A DNA stretch of 64,000 nt from Planobispora rosea (GTDB taxonomy: Bacteria; Actinomycetota; Actinomycetes; Streptosporangiales; Streptosporangiaceae), in assembly GCF_014648175.1 (NCBI RefSeq), contig NZ_BMQP01000009.1:167524-231523 (forward strand). Direction: 5' to 3'. Below the pieces are notes generated by a model, which saw only the letters and a program-made list of their open reading frames with translations, was not told the DNA's origin and did not search any database. Shown here one piece after another: positions 16,810-26,868 of the stretch. The position numbers were made by a program, and so were the translations under genes. The first letter of the stretch is position 1. Each line of letters opens with the position of its first letter.

Positions 16810-17517
16810 ATGACGAAGGACAAGACGCAGGCGAGGCGCGAGCACCTCGCCAAGATGCGTGCCCAGCAGAAGGCCAAGGAGCGCAGGACGACGCTGATCA
16901 TGTGGGGCGTCGGCGGCACGGTCATCCTCCTGATCGTCGGGCTGGTCGGCTTCTACCTGGTCAGGCAGTCCAAGTTGACGTCGCTGGACGCCGTCGTCAG
17001 CGCGAAGTACCCCGGGAGCCTCCACGTCCCGACCAAGGTCACCTACAAGGAGACCCCGCCGATGGGCGGGGAGCACCACGAGGTCTGGCAGAACTGCGGG
17101 ATCTACGACGCGCCGATCAACAACGAGAACGCCGTCCACTCGATGGAGCACGGCGCCGTGTGGATCACCTACCAGCCCGGCCTGCCCAAGGAGCAGGTGG
17201 ACACCCTCAAGGAGTTCGCCTCCAGCGACTACATGCTCCTGAGCCCGTACCCCGGCCTGCCCAGCAAGGTCGTGGTCAGCTCCTGGAACAAGCAGCTCAG
17301 GCTGGACGGCGCCGACGACCCGCGCCTGCCGAAGTTCATCCAGAAGTTCAAGCAGGGTCCGGAGACGCCTGAACTCGGCGCGTCCTGCACCAGCGACCTG
17401 ACCACCACCACCGCCGAGAACCCGATCCCGGAGGCCAGCCCGACGCCGACCGGGAGCCCCGCTCCCAGCGGCAGCCCGACCACGGAACCCGAGGCGTCTC
17501 CGTCGCCGACCTCCTGA
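16810..17517 (+). CDS. DUF3105 membrane-anchored protein
   Basis: 235 aa from the ATG at 16810 directly after GGAGGAGCG; a longer frame runs upstream through the opposite gene and is not real. A basic start ([18 protein letters not shown]) leads to one membrane segment (residues ~29-50), then the DUF3105 domain with [18 protein letters not shown] and [18 protein letters not shown], and a Ser/Pro/Thr tail. The His-rich motifs suggest metal binding outside the cell. No function is established. Confidence 0.9.
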   Translation: MTKDKTQARREHLAKMRAQQKAKERRTTLIMWGVGGTVILLIVGLVGFYLVRQSKLTSLDAVVSAKYPGSLHVPTKVTYKETPPMGGEHHEVWQNCGIYDAPINNENAVHSMEHGAVWITYQPGLPKEQVDTLKEFASSDYMLLSPYPGLPSKVVVSSWNKQLRLDGADDPRLPKFIQKFKQGPETPELGASCTSDLTTTTAENPIPEASPTPTGSPAPSGSPTTEPEASPSPTS

Positions 17518-17527
17518 CGTCCCCCCC

Positions 17528-17560
17528 GGCCGGGGAGATCGGCCCGGCCAGGGGAGATCA
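17528..17560. repeat. Imperfect direct repeat between convergent genes
   Basis: GGCCGGGGAGATC (17528-17540) recurs as GGCCAGGGGAGATC (17547-17560). It lies between the DUF3105 stop and the alanine dehydrogenase stop, another 3'-end duplication in this window, but here the stop codon is not clearly inside the unit. Confidence 0.6.
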
Positions 17561-17575
17561 GGTCCGGCTGGAAGG

Positions 17576-18691
17576 TCAGGCCAGCACCTGCTCCAGGGGC
17601 ACCGCCTCCAGCCCGTGCGCCTCGGCCACGGGCTGGTTGGTCAGGTGCCCCTCGTGCGTGTTCAGGCCCAGGGCGAGCGCGGGATCGCCGCGCAGCGCCT
17701 CGCGCCAGCCCAGCTCGGCGATGGCCAGGGCGTAGGGCAGCGTCACGTTGGTCAGCGCGTAGGTCGAGGTGTGCGGCACCGCGCCCGGCATGTTGGCCAC
17801 GCAGTAGAAGAGCGAGTCGTGGACCTGGTAGGTCGGCGCGGCGTGCGTGGTCGGCCGGGAGTCCTCGAAGCAGCCGCCCTGGTCGATGGAGATGTCCACC
17901 AGGACCGAGCCCGGCCGCATCCGGGAGACCAGGTCGTTGCTCACCAGCGTGGGGGCCTTCGCCCCGGGCACCAGCACCGCGCCGATGACCAGGTCGGCGC
18001 CGAGGACCGCGCGCTCGACCTCGTAGCTGTTGGACGCGACCGTCTGGCAGTGCCCCCGGTAGACGACGTCGGCCTGGCGGAGCCGGTCGATGTTCTTGTC
18101 CAGCAACACGACCTCGGCGTGCATGCCCAGGGCGATGACGGCGGCGTTCATCCCGGACACCCCGGCCCCGATGATCACCACGTTGGCCGCGTGCACACCC
18201 GACACGCCGCCCATCAGCACACCGCGCCCGCCGCCCTGCCGCATCAGGTGGTAGGCGCCCACCTGCGGGGCGATCCGCCCGGCGACCTCCGACATCGGGG
18301 CCAGCAGCGGAAGGAAGCCGCCCGGGGTCTGCACGGTCTCGTAGGCGATGCCGGTGACACCGGAGTCGAGCATGGCCCGGGTGCACGCCTCGGAGGCGGC
18401 CAGGTGCAGGTAGGTGAACAGAACCTGCCCCTTGCGCATCCGGTGGTACTCCTCGGCGACGGGCTCCTTCACCTTCAGGACGAGGTCGCCCTCCGCCCAC
18501 ACGTCGTCGGCTCTGTCCAGAATGGTCGCCCCCACGCTCTCGAAGTCGGAGTCGGGGATCGACGATCCGACGCCGGCGCCTCTCTCGACGAAGACGTGAT
18601 GCCCCTGCCGGACGAACTCGTGGGCGCCGGCAGGCGTGAGGGCCACGCGATACTCATGGTTTTTGACCTCGCGGGGAACTGCGATCTTCAC
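17576..18691 (-). CDS. ald: Alanine dehydrogenase
   Basis: 371 aa, exactly the family length, from the GTG at 18691 that follows CTGGAGGGG; the frame opens 11 codons further upstream. It interconverts L-alanine and pyruvate plus ammonia with NAD. The start [20 protein letters not shown] is typical. Lys75 (VKEP) and His96 (YLHLA) match the known catalytic residues, and GAGVSG near 176 binds NAD. Single gene, convergent with DUF3105 and divergent from the excalibur-domain gene. With gdhA it gives the window two ammonia-linking dehydrogenases. Confidence 0.96.
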   Translation of the reverse strand: MKIAVPREVKNHEYRVALTPAGAHEFVRQGHHVFVERGAGVGSSIPDSDFESVGATILDRADDVWAEGDLVLKVKEPVAEEYHRMRKGQVLFTYLHLAASEACTRAMLDSGVTGIAYETVQTPGGFLPLLAPMSEVAGRIAPQVGAYHLMRQGGGRGVLMGGVSGVHAANVVIIGAGVSGMNAAVIALGMHAEVVLLDKNIDRLRQADVVYRGHCQTVASNSYEVERAVLGADLVIGAVLVPGAKAPTLVSNDLVSRMRPGSVLVDISIDQGGCFEDSRPTTHAAPTYQVHDSLFYCVANMPGAVPHTSTYALTNVTLPYALAIAELGWREALRGDPALALGLNTHEGHLTNQPVAEAHGLEAVPLEQVLA

Positions 18692-18904
18692 AACCCCTCC
18701 AGGGTTCGCCTGTGTCCTCTTCACTCTGCGTTCCCGGGGAAGGGCTCACCATGCACAAGCTGGAAGGAATCGAGCGTCTCTCGTGACAGCCTGTCAATCC
18801 TGGCCGTCGAGCGTGTTTTCTGAGGCCGGACTTGACCGCTCGATTACCGGCTCCTTGCATAGATCGGTAGGCTCGCCGCCAGCACACGTGAGGGATGCTG
18901 GTAT

Positions 18905-20152
18905 ATGACGATGGAGATGCACGCGGGGCCGGGCGGACCGCCCGAGCCCCAGGGAGCTCCACCGGGCCCCTCCGGCCGTCCGCCGGAGCCTCAGGGCTTG
19001 CCGCCCGTCTCCCCGGGGGAGACGCGACGCCTGCCCGCCTCTCCGGCGGAGCCGCAGCGCCCACCGCTCTCCCCGCGGGAGCCGCAGGGTCCTCCTCCGG
19101 GGCCGGGCGCCCCGCCGGGCGCGGGGGAGCCGTGGCAGGGACCGCCCGGCGAGCCGAGAGCGAGCCGGGTCACCACCGTCGCGCTGATCGTCGCCCTGGT
19201 GCTCGCGGTCCTCGTCACCGGCGTGCTCGGCACCATCGCGGTGCTCATGACACGCAACCCCGACATGCCGCTCGGCTCCCCGCCGCCGCGGAAGCTGGCC
19301 GTCCCCATCCACTTCGCCCCGGTCACCGGGACGCAGCAGGGAGCCTGCGCGACCCCCGACAGCTACCCCGACGACGCCGGGCAGGTCTGCTACACGGTCG
19401 CCCCGGGAGTCGAGATCGCCGCGGTACAGAAGATCGAGGCGGTCCGGGAGAGCAGCGGCGCCTACTCGGTCCGCATCGTCTTCGCGCCCGCGTCCCGCGA
19501 CCAGATCAGCAGCGTGACCGAGGAGGCGGACGGGCAGCAGCTCGCGATCGTGGTGGGCGGCAGGGTCGTGGCGGCCCCGCGCGTCGGAGAGGTGATCACC
19601 GAGGACAGCATGCGGATCTCCGGCTCGCTCACCAAGGAGCAGGCGGATGCCATGGTCGTCCGGCTACGCGGGGGTACGGCGGCGCCCGGCACCTCCGGCA
19701 CTCCCGGCACCTCCGGCACTCCCGGTACGGCCACCGCCGGCCCCGGTCTCCAGCCGCCGGCCGTCAACCCGACGGCGACCGCGCCGGCCCTGGTGCCGAC
19801 GGCGTCCGCTCCCGTGGCCACGCCCCCGGCGACTCCCGGCACGGGTGCCACGCCCCCGGCGACTCCCGGCACGGGCGCCACGGCCCCCGCCGTACGCCCG
19901 ACGACCACCCCCACGGGCACCACCGCTCCCACCGCGCGTCCCACCACGAACCCCACGGGCGCCGGATCGACGCCCACGACGAGCGGCCGCCCGATCCGCA
20001 CCGGCGGCCCGGGCACCGACCCCCGGTACCCCACCTGCAAGGAGGCGTTCGCCCAGGGCTACGGCCCGTACCACAAGGGCACCCACGCGGAGTACCACTG
20101 GTACACCGACCGGGACAGGGACGGGGTCGCCTGCGACTCCGGCGACATGTGA
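18905..20152 (+). CDS. Membrane protein with SecD-like and excalibur domains
   Basis: 415 aa. A Pro/Gly-rich cytoplasmic head (residues 1-85, repeated PEPQG-like units), one membrane segment (~90-115), then a domain resembling the SecDF P1 head (CYTVAPGVEIAAVQKIEAV and SMRISGSLTKEQADAMVVRL, residues ~145-260), a Thr/Pro/Ala linker with repeated TPATPGTGA units, and a C-terminal excalibur Ca-binding motif (CKEAFAQGYG to DRDRDGVACDSGDM). Such proteins are surface exposed; calcium binding is expected from the DRDRDGVACD loop. Divergent from ald; a TTGACC box lies at 18832. Exact role unknown. Confidence 0.8.
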   Translation: MTMEMHAGPGGPPEPQGAPPGPSGRPPEPQGLPPVSPGETRRLPASPAEPQRPPLSPREPQGPPPGPGAPPGAGEPWQGPPGEPRASRVTTVALIVALVLAVLVTGVLGTIAVLMTRNPDMPLGSPPPRKLAVPIHFAPVTGTQQGACATPDSYPDDAGQVCYTVAPGVEIAAVQKIEAVRESSGAYSVRIVFAPASRDQISSVTEEADGQQLAIVVGGRVVAAPRVGEVITEDSMRISGSLTKEQADAMVVRLRGGTAAPGTSGTPGTSGTPGTATAGPGLQPPAVNPTATAPALVPTASAPVATPPATPGTGATPPATPGTGATAPAVRPTTTPTGTTAPTARPTTNPTGAGSTPTTSGRPIRTGGPGTDPRYPTCKEAFAQGYGPYHKGTHAEYHWYTDRDRDGVACDSGDM

Positions 20153-20242
20153 GCGGGCCGCGTCCGCATCGCCGCCGGCGCGCCCGGACGGAGCGTCTCC
20201 GCGCGGATGAATCCGGGACCGATTCGGTGGTGTCCGGAGGCG

Positions 20243-21622
20243 TCAGCCACCGATGAAGGCTTCTATGCCCTCGATGCAGAAGAAGATCACGAAGAGGCCC
20301 GCCACCGCGTAGAGGAGGGGGTGGACCTCCCGCCATCTGCCGGTTCCCGCTTTGATCACTACGTAGGTGACGATGCCGCTGCCCAGGCCGGTGGTGATGG
20401 AGTAGGTGAACGGCATCAGCACGATCGTGAGGAACGCCGGGATCACGATGGTCAGGTCGTCCCAGGGCACGTTCTTGGCCTGGGTCATCATCAGGGCGCC
20501 CACCAGTACCAGCGCGGGCGCCGCCGCGGCGGCCGGGACGATCTGTGCGATCGGGGTGAACAGCAATGTCAGGGTGAACAGGGCGCCGGTGACCAGGGAG
20601 GCGAGGCCGGTTCTGGCGCCCTCGCCGACTCCGGCAGCCGATTCGACGAAGACCGTGCCGGCGGAGGCGCTGCAGAGTCCGCCGACCGCCCCGGCCGTGC
20701 CGTCCACCGTCAGGATGGTGCCCAGCCGGGGGACCCGGCCCTGCTCATCCACCAGCCCGGCCTCGTCGCTGACCCCGATGACGGTCCCCATCGCGTCGAA
20801 GAACCCCGACAGCACGAGGGTGAACAGCACGATGGTCGCGGTCACCGCACCGGCGGTGGCGAACCCGCCGAACAGGTCGACCTGGCCGATCAGCCCGAAG
20901 TCCGGCGCGGCCACCACCGTCTCCGGCATCCGGGGGACCACCACGCCCCAGGACGCCGGGTCGATCGTCGCCGTCGAGTTGACCACCACCGCCAGCACGG
21001 CGGTGACCGCGATGCCGATCAGGATGGCCGCGGGGGTCCGCCGTACGTGGAGCACGATCATCAGCAGCAGGCCGAAGCAGAACAGCGTGACCGGCCAGCC
21101 CGACAGGTGCCCGGTCGTGCCCAGTTGCACGGGCGTGCCCTCGCCCCGCGCCACGAATCCGGCGTCCACCAGGCCGATCAGTGCGATGAACGTGCCGATC
21201 CCGACGCTGATCGCGTGCTTCAGCGGCAGCGGGATGGCGTTCATGATGAGCCGGCGGAGCCCCGAGACGGCCAGCAGCACGATCACCAGGCCCTCCAGCA
21301 CCACCAGTCCCATCGCCTGCGCCCAGGTCATGTGCGGTGCGGCCTGGTAGGCGACGACCGCGTTCAGCCCCAGCCCCGCCGCCAGCCCGAACGGCGCGTT
21401 GCCGGCCACTCCCATGAGGATCGTGCTGATCGCCGCCGCGAGGATGGTCGCCGTGGTGAGCTGCGGGATCGACAGCTTCGCCCCGGTGACGTCGGTCGCC
21501 CCGCCCAGGATGATCGGGTTGAGCAGGATGATGTAGGCCATCGCCATGAACGTCGTGAGGCCGCCCCTGACCTCACGGCCGACCGTCGTGCCGCGCGCCG
21601 ACAGCTCGAAGAACCGGTCCAC
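20243..21622 (-). CDS. AzgA/PbuG-type purine permease (NCS2)
   Basis: 459 aa with about 13 membrane segments. The start EVRGGLTTFMAMAYIILLNP is the hallmark of the AzgA-like branch of NCS2, which imports hypoxanthine, guanine or adenine with protons. Further family signatures are GNAPFGLAAGLGLNAVVAY and GFFDAMGTVIGVSDEAGL. It lies 37 bases after the xanthine dehydrogenase subunit gene on the same strand, which supports uptake of purines for degradation. Confidence 0.93.
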   Translation of the reverse strand: MDRFFELSARGTTVGREVRGGLTTFMAMAYIILLNPIILGGATDVTGAKLSIPQLTTATILAAAISTILMGVAGNAPFGLAAGLGLNAVVAYQAAPHMTWAQAMGLVVLEGLVIVLLAVSGLRRLIMNAIPLPLKHAISVGIGTFIALIGLVDAGFVARGEGTPVQLGTTGHLSGWPVTLFCFGLLLMIVLHVRRTPAAILIGIAVTAVLAVVVNSTATIDPASWGVVVPRMPETVVAAPDFGLIGQVDLFGGFATAGAVTATIVLFTLVLSGFFDAMGTVIGVSDEAGLVDEQGRVPRLGTILTVDGTAGAVGGLCSASAGTVFVESAAGVGEGARTGLASLVTGALFTLTLLFTPIAQIVPAAAAAPALVLVGALMMTQAKNVPWDDLTIVIPAFLTIVLMPFTYSITTGLGSGIVTYVVIKAGTGRWREVHPLLYAVAGLFVIFFCIEGIEAFIGG

Positions 21623-21659
21623 GGATCCCCCTTCTCACACGTGGGGGATCGGTCGCCTC

Positions 21660-23879
21660 CTACCCGTTCAGGGCGATGTCATGGGGGCGGATCGGCACCC
21701 GGGGCAGTTCCAGGCCGGTCGCGGCCCGTACGGCGGCCGCCACCGCCGGGGTGGACGACAACGTGGGCGGCTCGCCCGCGCCGCGCAGGCCGTACGGCGC
21801 GTGCGGATCGGGGTTCTCCAGGATCGAGATCTTCATCGGCGGCATGTCGAGGACGGTGGGGATCAGATAGTCGGTGAACGACGGGTTGCGCACCTTCCCG
21901 CCGGAGACCTGGATCTCCTCCATCAGCGCCAGTCCCAGCCCCTGCGCCGAGCCGCCGTGGATCTGGCCCTCCAGCGCGATCGGGTTCAGGATCTTCCCGA
22001 CGTCCTGCACCGCCGCCAGCTCCACCACCTTGACCAGGCCCAGTTCCACGTCCACGTCCACCACCGCCCGGTGCACGCACAGGGCGAGCTGGGTGTGCGA
22101 GTCGCCCTGCCCGGTCACCGGGTCCATCGGGAAGGTCGGCCGGTGGCGGTAGACCCGGGTCTCCTCGATCGGCCCGGTGCGCTCCAGGACGCCGGCCAGC
22201 GACGATCCGTCGGCCCGCAGCTTGTCCAGCCGCTCCCGTACGGCCTCGCACGCGGCCCGGACCGCGCCGCCGGTGACGTACGACTGCCGGGAGGCCGAGG
22301 AGGAGCCCGCCGAGCCGACCGCCGTGTCGGCCGTGGCCACCGTCACCCGGTCGATTCCGAGCTCGGTCCGGGCGATCTGCTCCTGGACCGTCACCAGCCC
22401 CTGCCCGACCTCGGCTGCCGCGGTGTGCACGAGCACGTGCGGCTCGCCGCCGAGCAGCTCCACCCGGACCCGGGCGGTGGAGTAGTCGTCGAAGCCCTCG
22501 GAGAAGCAGATGTTCTTGATGCCCACGCCGTAGCCGACGCCGCGCCGTACCCCCTCGCCGCGGGTGGCCTGGGAGACGCCGCCGGGCATGTCCAGCAGGT
22601 CGTCCCCGCTCTCGGGCGGAAGCGGCATCGCGGCGAGCTCGCGGAGCATGCCGGCCAGCGGCGCGGGAGAGTCGATCACCTGCCCGGTGGCCAGCCGTGA
22701 ACCCTGGGAGACGGCGTTGCGGACCCTGATCTCGACCGGGTCCAGGCCGCACGCCTCGGCCAGCCTGTCCATCTGCGACTCGTAGGCGAAGCACGCCTGG
22801 ACCGCGCCGAAGCCGCGCATCGCGCCGCAGGGCGGGTTGTTGGTGTAGACGCCGTAGGCGTCGAGGTGGATGTTGCCGACCTCGTACGGCCCCACCCCGA
22901 GCGAGGCGGCGTTGCCGACGACGGCGGGTGAGGAGGAGCAGTAGGCGCCGCCGTCGAGGAGGATCTCCGCCTTGACGTAGACGAGTCTCCCCTCGCGGGT
23001 CGCGCCGTGCTCGTAGCGCATCCGGGCCGGATGCCGGTGCACGTGCCCGAAGAACGACTCCTCCCGGCCATAGACGATCTTCACGGGGCGGCCGGTGCGC
23101 AGCGCCAGCATGCACGCGTGGACCTGCATGGACAGGTCCTCCCTGGCACCGAACGCGCCGCCCACCCCGGCCAGCGTCACCCGTACCTTCTCGGCGGGCA
23201 GGCCCAGGCACGGCGCGATCTGGTCGCGGTCCACGTGCAGCCACTGGGTGGCGACGAACAGGTCCACCCCGCCGTCCTCGGCCGGTACGGCCAGGCCGGA
23301 CTCGGGCCCCAGGAACGCCTGGTCCTGCATGCCGACCTCGTACTCGCCGGTGACCACGACGGGCGCGGAGAACTCCGCGACGTCGAGACCGACCCGGACG
23401 GGCTGATGGCGCAGCACGTTGCCGGAGTCGTGGACCCGCGGGCAGTCCGGGTCGAACGCGGCCCGGCGCGGATCGGTCACCGCCTCGCGGACCTCGTAGT
23501 CCACCGCGATCGCCCGCGCCGCCCGGCGCGCCCGTTCCGGATGGTCCGCGGCCACCAGCGCCACCGGCTCACCCTGGTAGCGGACCCGGTCGACGGCGAG
23601 CACCGGCTGGTCCCTGCGCTCCAGGCCGTAGAACTTCTCACCCGGCACGTCCTCGTGGGTGAGCACGGCGAACACGCCCGGCATCGCCAGCGCGGGGCCG
23701 ATGTCGATCGAGCGGATCCACGCCGACGGGTGCGGGCTGCGCAGGGTCGCGCCCCAGATCATGTCCGGGAGGTACAGGTCGGAGGAGTAGGCGAACTCGC
23801 CCGTCACCTTCAACACCCCGTCGGACCGGAGCACGCTGTCCCCGACGCCCTGGCTCCGCCGTGTCTCGGTCTCGCTCAT
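21660..23879 (-). CDS. Xanthine dehydrogenase molybdenum-binding subunit
   Basis: 739 aa. Member of the XdhB/CoxL family: an N-terminal a/b-hammerhead (RSDGVLKVTGEFAYSSDLYL to about residue 120) and the Mo-cofactor domains with GVGGAFGAREDLSMQ, CGAMRGFGAVQACFAYESQM and the catalytic-Glu region LRGAGEPPTLSS. It would hydroxylate hypoxanthine/xanthine. The length and motifs look intact. The FAD and 2Fe-2S partner subunits usually found next to it are absent here: downstream is the purine permease, upstream the AfsR-like gene. Confidence 0.92.
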   Translation of the reverse strand: MSETETRRSQGVGDSVLRSDGVLKVTGEFAYSSDLYLPDMIWGATLRSPHPSAWIRSIDIGPALAMPGVFAVLTHEDVPGEKFYGLERRDQPVLAVDRVRYQGEPVALVAADHPERARRAARAIAVDYEVREAVTDPRRAAFDPDCPRVHDSGNVLRHQPVRVGLDVAEFSAPVVVTGEYEVGMQDQAFLGPESGLAVPAEDGGVDLFVATQWLHVDRDQIAPCLGLPAEKVRVTLAGVGGAFGAREDLSMQVHACMLALRTGRPVKIVYGREESFFGHVHRHPARMRYEHGATREGRLVYVKAEILLDGGAYCSSSPAVVGNAASLGVGPYEVGNIHLDAYGVYTNNPPCGAMRGFGAVQACFAYESQMDRLAEACGLDPVEIRVRNAVSQGSRLATGQVIDSPAPLAGMLRELAAMPLPPESGDDLLDMPGGVSQATRGEGVRRGVGYGVGIKNICFSEGFDDYSTARVRVELLGGEPHVLVHTAAAEVGQGLVTVQEQIARTELGIDRVTVATADTAVGSAGSSSASRQSYVTGGAVRAACEAVRERLDKLRADGSSLAGVLERTGPIEETRVYRHRPTFPMDPVTGQGDSHTQLALCVHRAVVDVDVELGLVKVVELAAVQDVGKILNPIALEGQIHGGSAQGLGLALMEEIQVSGGKVRNPSFTDYLIPTVLDMPPMKISILENPDPHAPYGLRGAGEPPTLSSTPAVAAAVRAATGLELPRVPIRPHDIALNG

Positions 23880-23973
23880 CTCAGCAGTACATCAAGCCGC
23901 CCCCCGGGGGCGCCACGGCAGACACCGCGAAACGCGCCCTTCGGCGTTGGCGACTGTTGCGGTCACCCCGCGT

Positions 23974-26868
23974 TCAGGTCCCCCGGGCGGCGAGGACGGC
24001 CTTCTCCTCCTCCAGGGCCTCCTGCTCCACCACGTCGTTTCCGGTGGCGCGGGAGAGCGCGAGGGTCTGCGCCAGGTAGTCCGCGGTGCGGTCGAGCTCG
24101 CCGAGGAGCCGGCAGGAGCGGGCGAGACCGAGCAGGAAATGCGGCTCGGCGACGGGCATCTTCGCGGCCCGCACGATGGTGAGTCCTCTCTCGTAGCAGG
24201 TCTTGGCCGATACGGGGTCTTCCAACTCGAGATGGACGTCGCCCAGTGTCTCGAATAACCAGCCCTCCTGGGTGACGGTGGTGGACTCGCGGTATTCGGT
24301 AAGCGCTCTCTCCAGCACCGTCCGTGCCTGGTCGAGTTCCCCGAGACCTTGATACGCCCAGCCGATCATGCTCATCGCATACTGCTCGCCTACGCGGTAC
24401 CCGAGTAGGCGACATGTATCCTGCTGGGCCTCCGCGTAGCGGATGGCCTCCTGGTACCGGCTCATCGCAATGTGCGTATGGGCAAGACCGCCCAGCGCCC
24501 GCTGCTCGCCGTGCGGATCGGAGAGTTCGCGCGACAGGGCCAGCAATTTCTCGAAGTGAAGTGCCGCGTCAGAGTGACGATAGGAAAGGACGAAGGCGAT
24601 GGCGAGGTGGTACCGCCCGATCGATTCCACTTCGCGATCGCCCATCAGCTCGCCTGTGGCGGCGAGCTGATGGGCGATCGTAAGAAGATCTGCCCGAGAG
24701 CCGGCGCTGTGAAGGTGCCAGAAGATTTCCAGGGCCAGAGTGAACCCGAGGCGTACGGCCTTCTCCTCGCTGGATGCGATGCCCTGGGAGGCAGCGGACA
24801 GGAGATTGGCCCGCTCTCGTTTCAGCCACTCGTAAGCTTGCTCGCCGGACGAGAGCGGGGCGGGGGCGGCACCGATTTCGAGCTCCGGTACGGTGATGCT
24901 GCGTTGCTGTCCGGACAGCTTCATGGCCGTACGCGCCGTCGCGGTGTAAGCCTCTAGCGCTCTGCCGAGACCGCCGAGACGGGACTCCGGGTCTTCTTGA
25001 ATGGCCTGTTCTCGTGCGAAGAGCCGTACGAGGTCGTGCAGCCGGTATCTCCCGGGCTCGTCGCACTCGACGAGATGGGCGTCCACCAGCCGTTCCAGGG
25101 CCCGCTCCGCGAGCTCGACAGGGCCGTCCAGCAGGGCCGCCACGACGTACGGCGTCACGTCGGGCACCTCGAGCATGCCGATCAGGCGCAGGGCCCGGGC
25201 CGCCGTCCGGTCCAGGGAGGTACCGCCGGAGAGCAGGTCATAACTGACCGCCAGACTGGAGCGGACCGCGACGTCGCCCGCCTCCAGCTCGTGCAGGCGC
25301 CGCCGCTCGTCCTCCAGCCGTTCCACCAGGGCGGACACCGCCCAACCCGGCCGGTTCGCCAGCCGGGCGCCCACGATCCCCACGGCCAGGGGCAGCCCTC
25401 CGCACAGGTCGAGCAGCCTGCCCGTCGCCCGGGCGTCCATGGCGGCGCGTTCGGCGCCCACCAGCTTGGCGAACATCGCTGCCGCCTCGGCCCGGCGCAG
25501 CCGTCCGATCCACATCCGGACGCAGTCGTCGACCAGGGCGAAGCTCTCCCGGCTGGTGGCGAGGATCGCGTTGCCCTCGGGCACCGACAGCAGAGGGCGG
25601 ATCTGGGCCAGGTCCGCGGCGTCGTCCAGCACGACGAGGGTCTGGCGGCCGTGGAGGAGGCTGCGCCACATGGCCGCGGCCTGGTCGACGTCGTCCGGTA
25701 CGGCGTGCGGGGGAGTGCCCAGGTCCCGCAGGAAACGGCCGAGCACGTCCAGTGGCTCCAGCCTGCGGATGCCCGGGGTCGCCCCGTGCAGGTTGGCGTA
25801 GAGCTGCCCGCCGGGGAAGAAGCCGGCGACCGCGTGGGCGGCCCGGACGGCCAGTGCGGACTTGCCCGACCCCGGAGCCCCGGTGATCGCGACCACGTGG
25901 TGCGGCCGGGCGCCGTCCCAGGGGGCGAGCAGCGATCGCAACCGGACGAGCTCCTCCACCCGGCCGACGAAGCCGGTGAGATCGCGCGGCAGCTGCCGCG
26001 GTGGGGCGGCTCCGTCGGGAGACGGCGGACCGGCCGGATCCGGCACGGGAACGGCGGAGCCGGACGGTACGGATGTCGCGGAGTTCGTGGAGCCGCCAGG
26101 AACGTGTGCCGCGGAGTTCGTGGAACCGGCGGCGAGAATGCTCCGGTGGAGTTCCCGGATCGCCTCGCCGGGGTCCAGGCCGGCCTCCTCGGCGAGGGTC
26201 TTCCTGAGCTGTTCGTAGGCGCGCAGCGCCGCGGGACGGTCCCCCGAGAGATGGAGCGCGTGCATGAGTCGTCCCCAGAGGCGCTCGTTCAGCGGGTGGG
26301 CCGCGGCCTCCGGGCGCAGCCTGGCAACGGCCTCCACATGCCTGCCCATGCCGAGCTGCAGCTCGACGAGTTCTTCCACCGCCCCCAGGCGTTCCTCTGC
26401 CAGACGTCTCGCGGCCTCGTCGAGCCACAGGCTTCCCCGGGCGTCCTGGAGAGGCTCACCGCGCCACAGGTCGAGGGCGTATTCGAGGTGATGGCAGGCG
26501 GTCTCCGCGCTGTCGTCACGTGCCGCCCTCCTGCCGCGCCGTACATGGTCACGGAAGGTGAGCAGGTCCAGTTCGCCGCCATGGAGTTCGATGAGGTATC
26601 CGGTCCCGTGGGTCTTGATCGGCGCCGAGCGGGGGGCTTCCGGAGAAAGGAGTCTCCGGAGCGCGTAAATGTAGGTTTTGAGGTTTCGGTCGGCGGAAGG
26701 GGGAGGAGCGTCATCCCACAGTGCCTGCGTCAGACGGTGGCCGGGGACGGGGACGTCGGCGCTGAGGAGGAGCGTCGCCAAGAGCTGACGGTGTTTGCGG
26801 CGCCGGACGAGGATGATCTCGCCGTCGGCGGGCGACACCGTCATGTTGCCCAGCATCGAAAATCTCAC
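23974..26868 (-). CDS. AfsR/SARP-family regulator (SARP-NB-ARC-TPR)
   Basis: 964 aa, GTG start. Residues 1-95 are the OmpR-type HTH (RRRKHRQLLATLLLSAD, LKTYIYALRRLL), ~100-245 the BTAD domain, then a Ser/Pro linker, an NB-ARC ATPase (P-loop TGAPGSGKSALAVRA near 325, VVLDDAADLAQIRP) and C-terminal TPR repeats (~700-950, e.g. AQQDTCRLLGYRVGEQYA, LDQARTVLERAL). AfsR-type proteins activate secondary metabolism or sporulation genes and can be controlled by phosphorylation. Its stop is 94 bases from the xanthine dehydrogenase start. No biosynthetic cluster lies beside it. Confidence 0.93.
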   Translation of the reverse strand: MRFSMLGNMTVSPADGEIILVRRRKHRQLLATLLLSADVPVPGHRLTQALWDDAPPPSADRNLKTYIYALRRLLSPEAPRSAPIKTHGTGYLIELHGGELDLLTFRDHVRRGRRAARDDSAETACHHLEYALDLWRGEPLQDARGSLWLDEAARRLAEERLGAVEELVELQLGMGRHVEAVARLRPEAAAHPLNERLWGRLMHALHLSGDRPAALRAYEQLRKTLAEEAGLDPGEAIRELHRSILAAGSTNSAAHVPGGSTNSATSVPSGSAVPVPDPAGPPSPDGAAPPRQLPRDLTGFVGRVEELVRLRSLLAPWDGARPHHVVAITGAPGSGKSALAVRAAHAVAGFFPGGQLYANLHGATPGIRRLEPLDVLGRFLRDLGTPPHAVPDDVDQAAAMWRSLLHGRQTLVVLDDAADLAQIRPLLSVPEGNAILATSRESFALVDDCVRMWIGRLRRAEAAAMFAKLVGAERAAMDARATGRLLDLCGGLPLAVGIVGARLANRPGWAVSALVERLEDERRRLHELEAGDVAVRSSLAVSYDLLSGGTSLDRTAARALRLIGMLEVPDVTPYVVAALLDGPVELAERALERLVDAHLVECDEPGRYRLHDLVRLFAREQAIQEDPESRLGGLGRALEAYTATARTAMKLSGQQRSITVPELEIGAAPAPLSSGEQAYEWLKRERANLLSAASQGIASSEEKAVRLGFTLALEIFWHLHSAGSRADLLTIAHQLAATGELMGDREVESIGRYHLAIAFVLSYRHSDAALHFEKLLALSRELSDPHGEQRALGGLAHTHIAMSRYQEAIRYAEAQQDTCRLLGYRVGEQYAMSMIGWAYQGLGELDQARTVLERALTEYRESTTVTQEGWLFETLGDVHLELEDPVSAKTCYERGLTIVRAAKMPVAEPHFLLGLARSCRLLGELDRTADYLAQTLALSRATGNDVVEQEALEEEKAVLAARGT

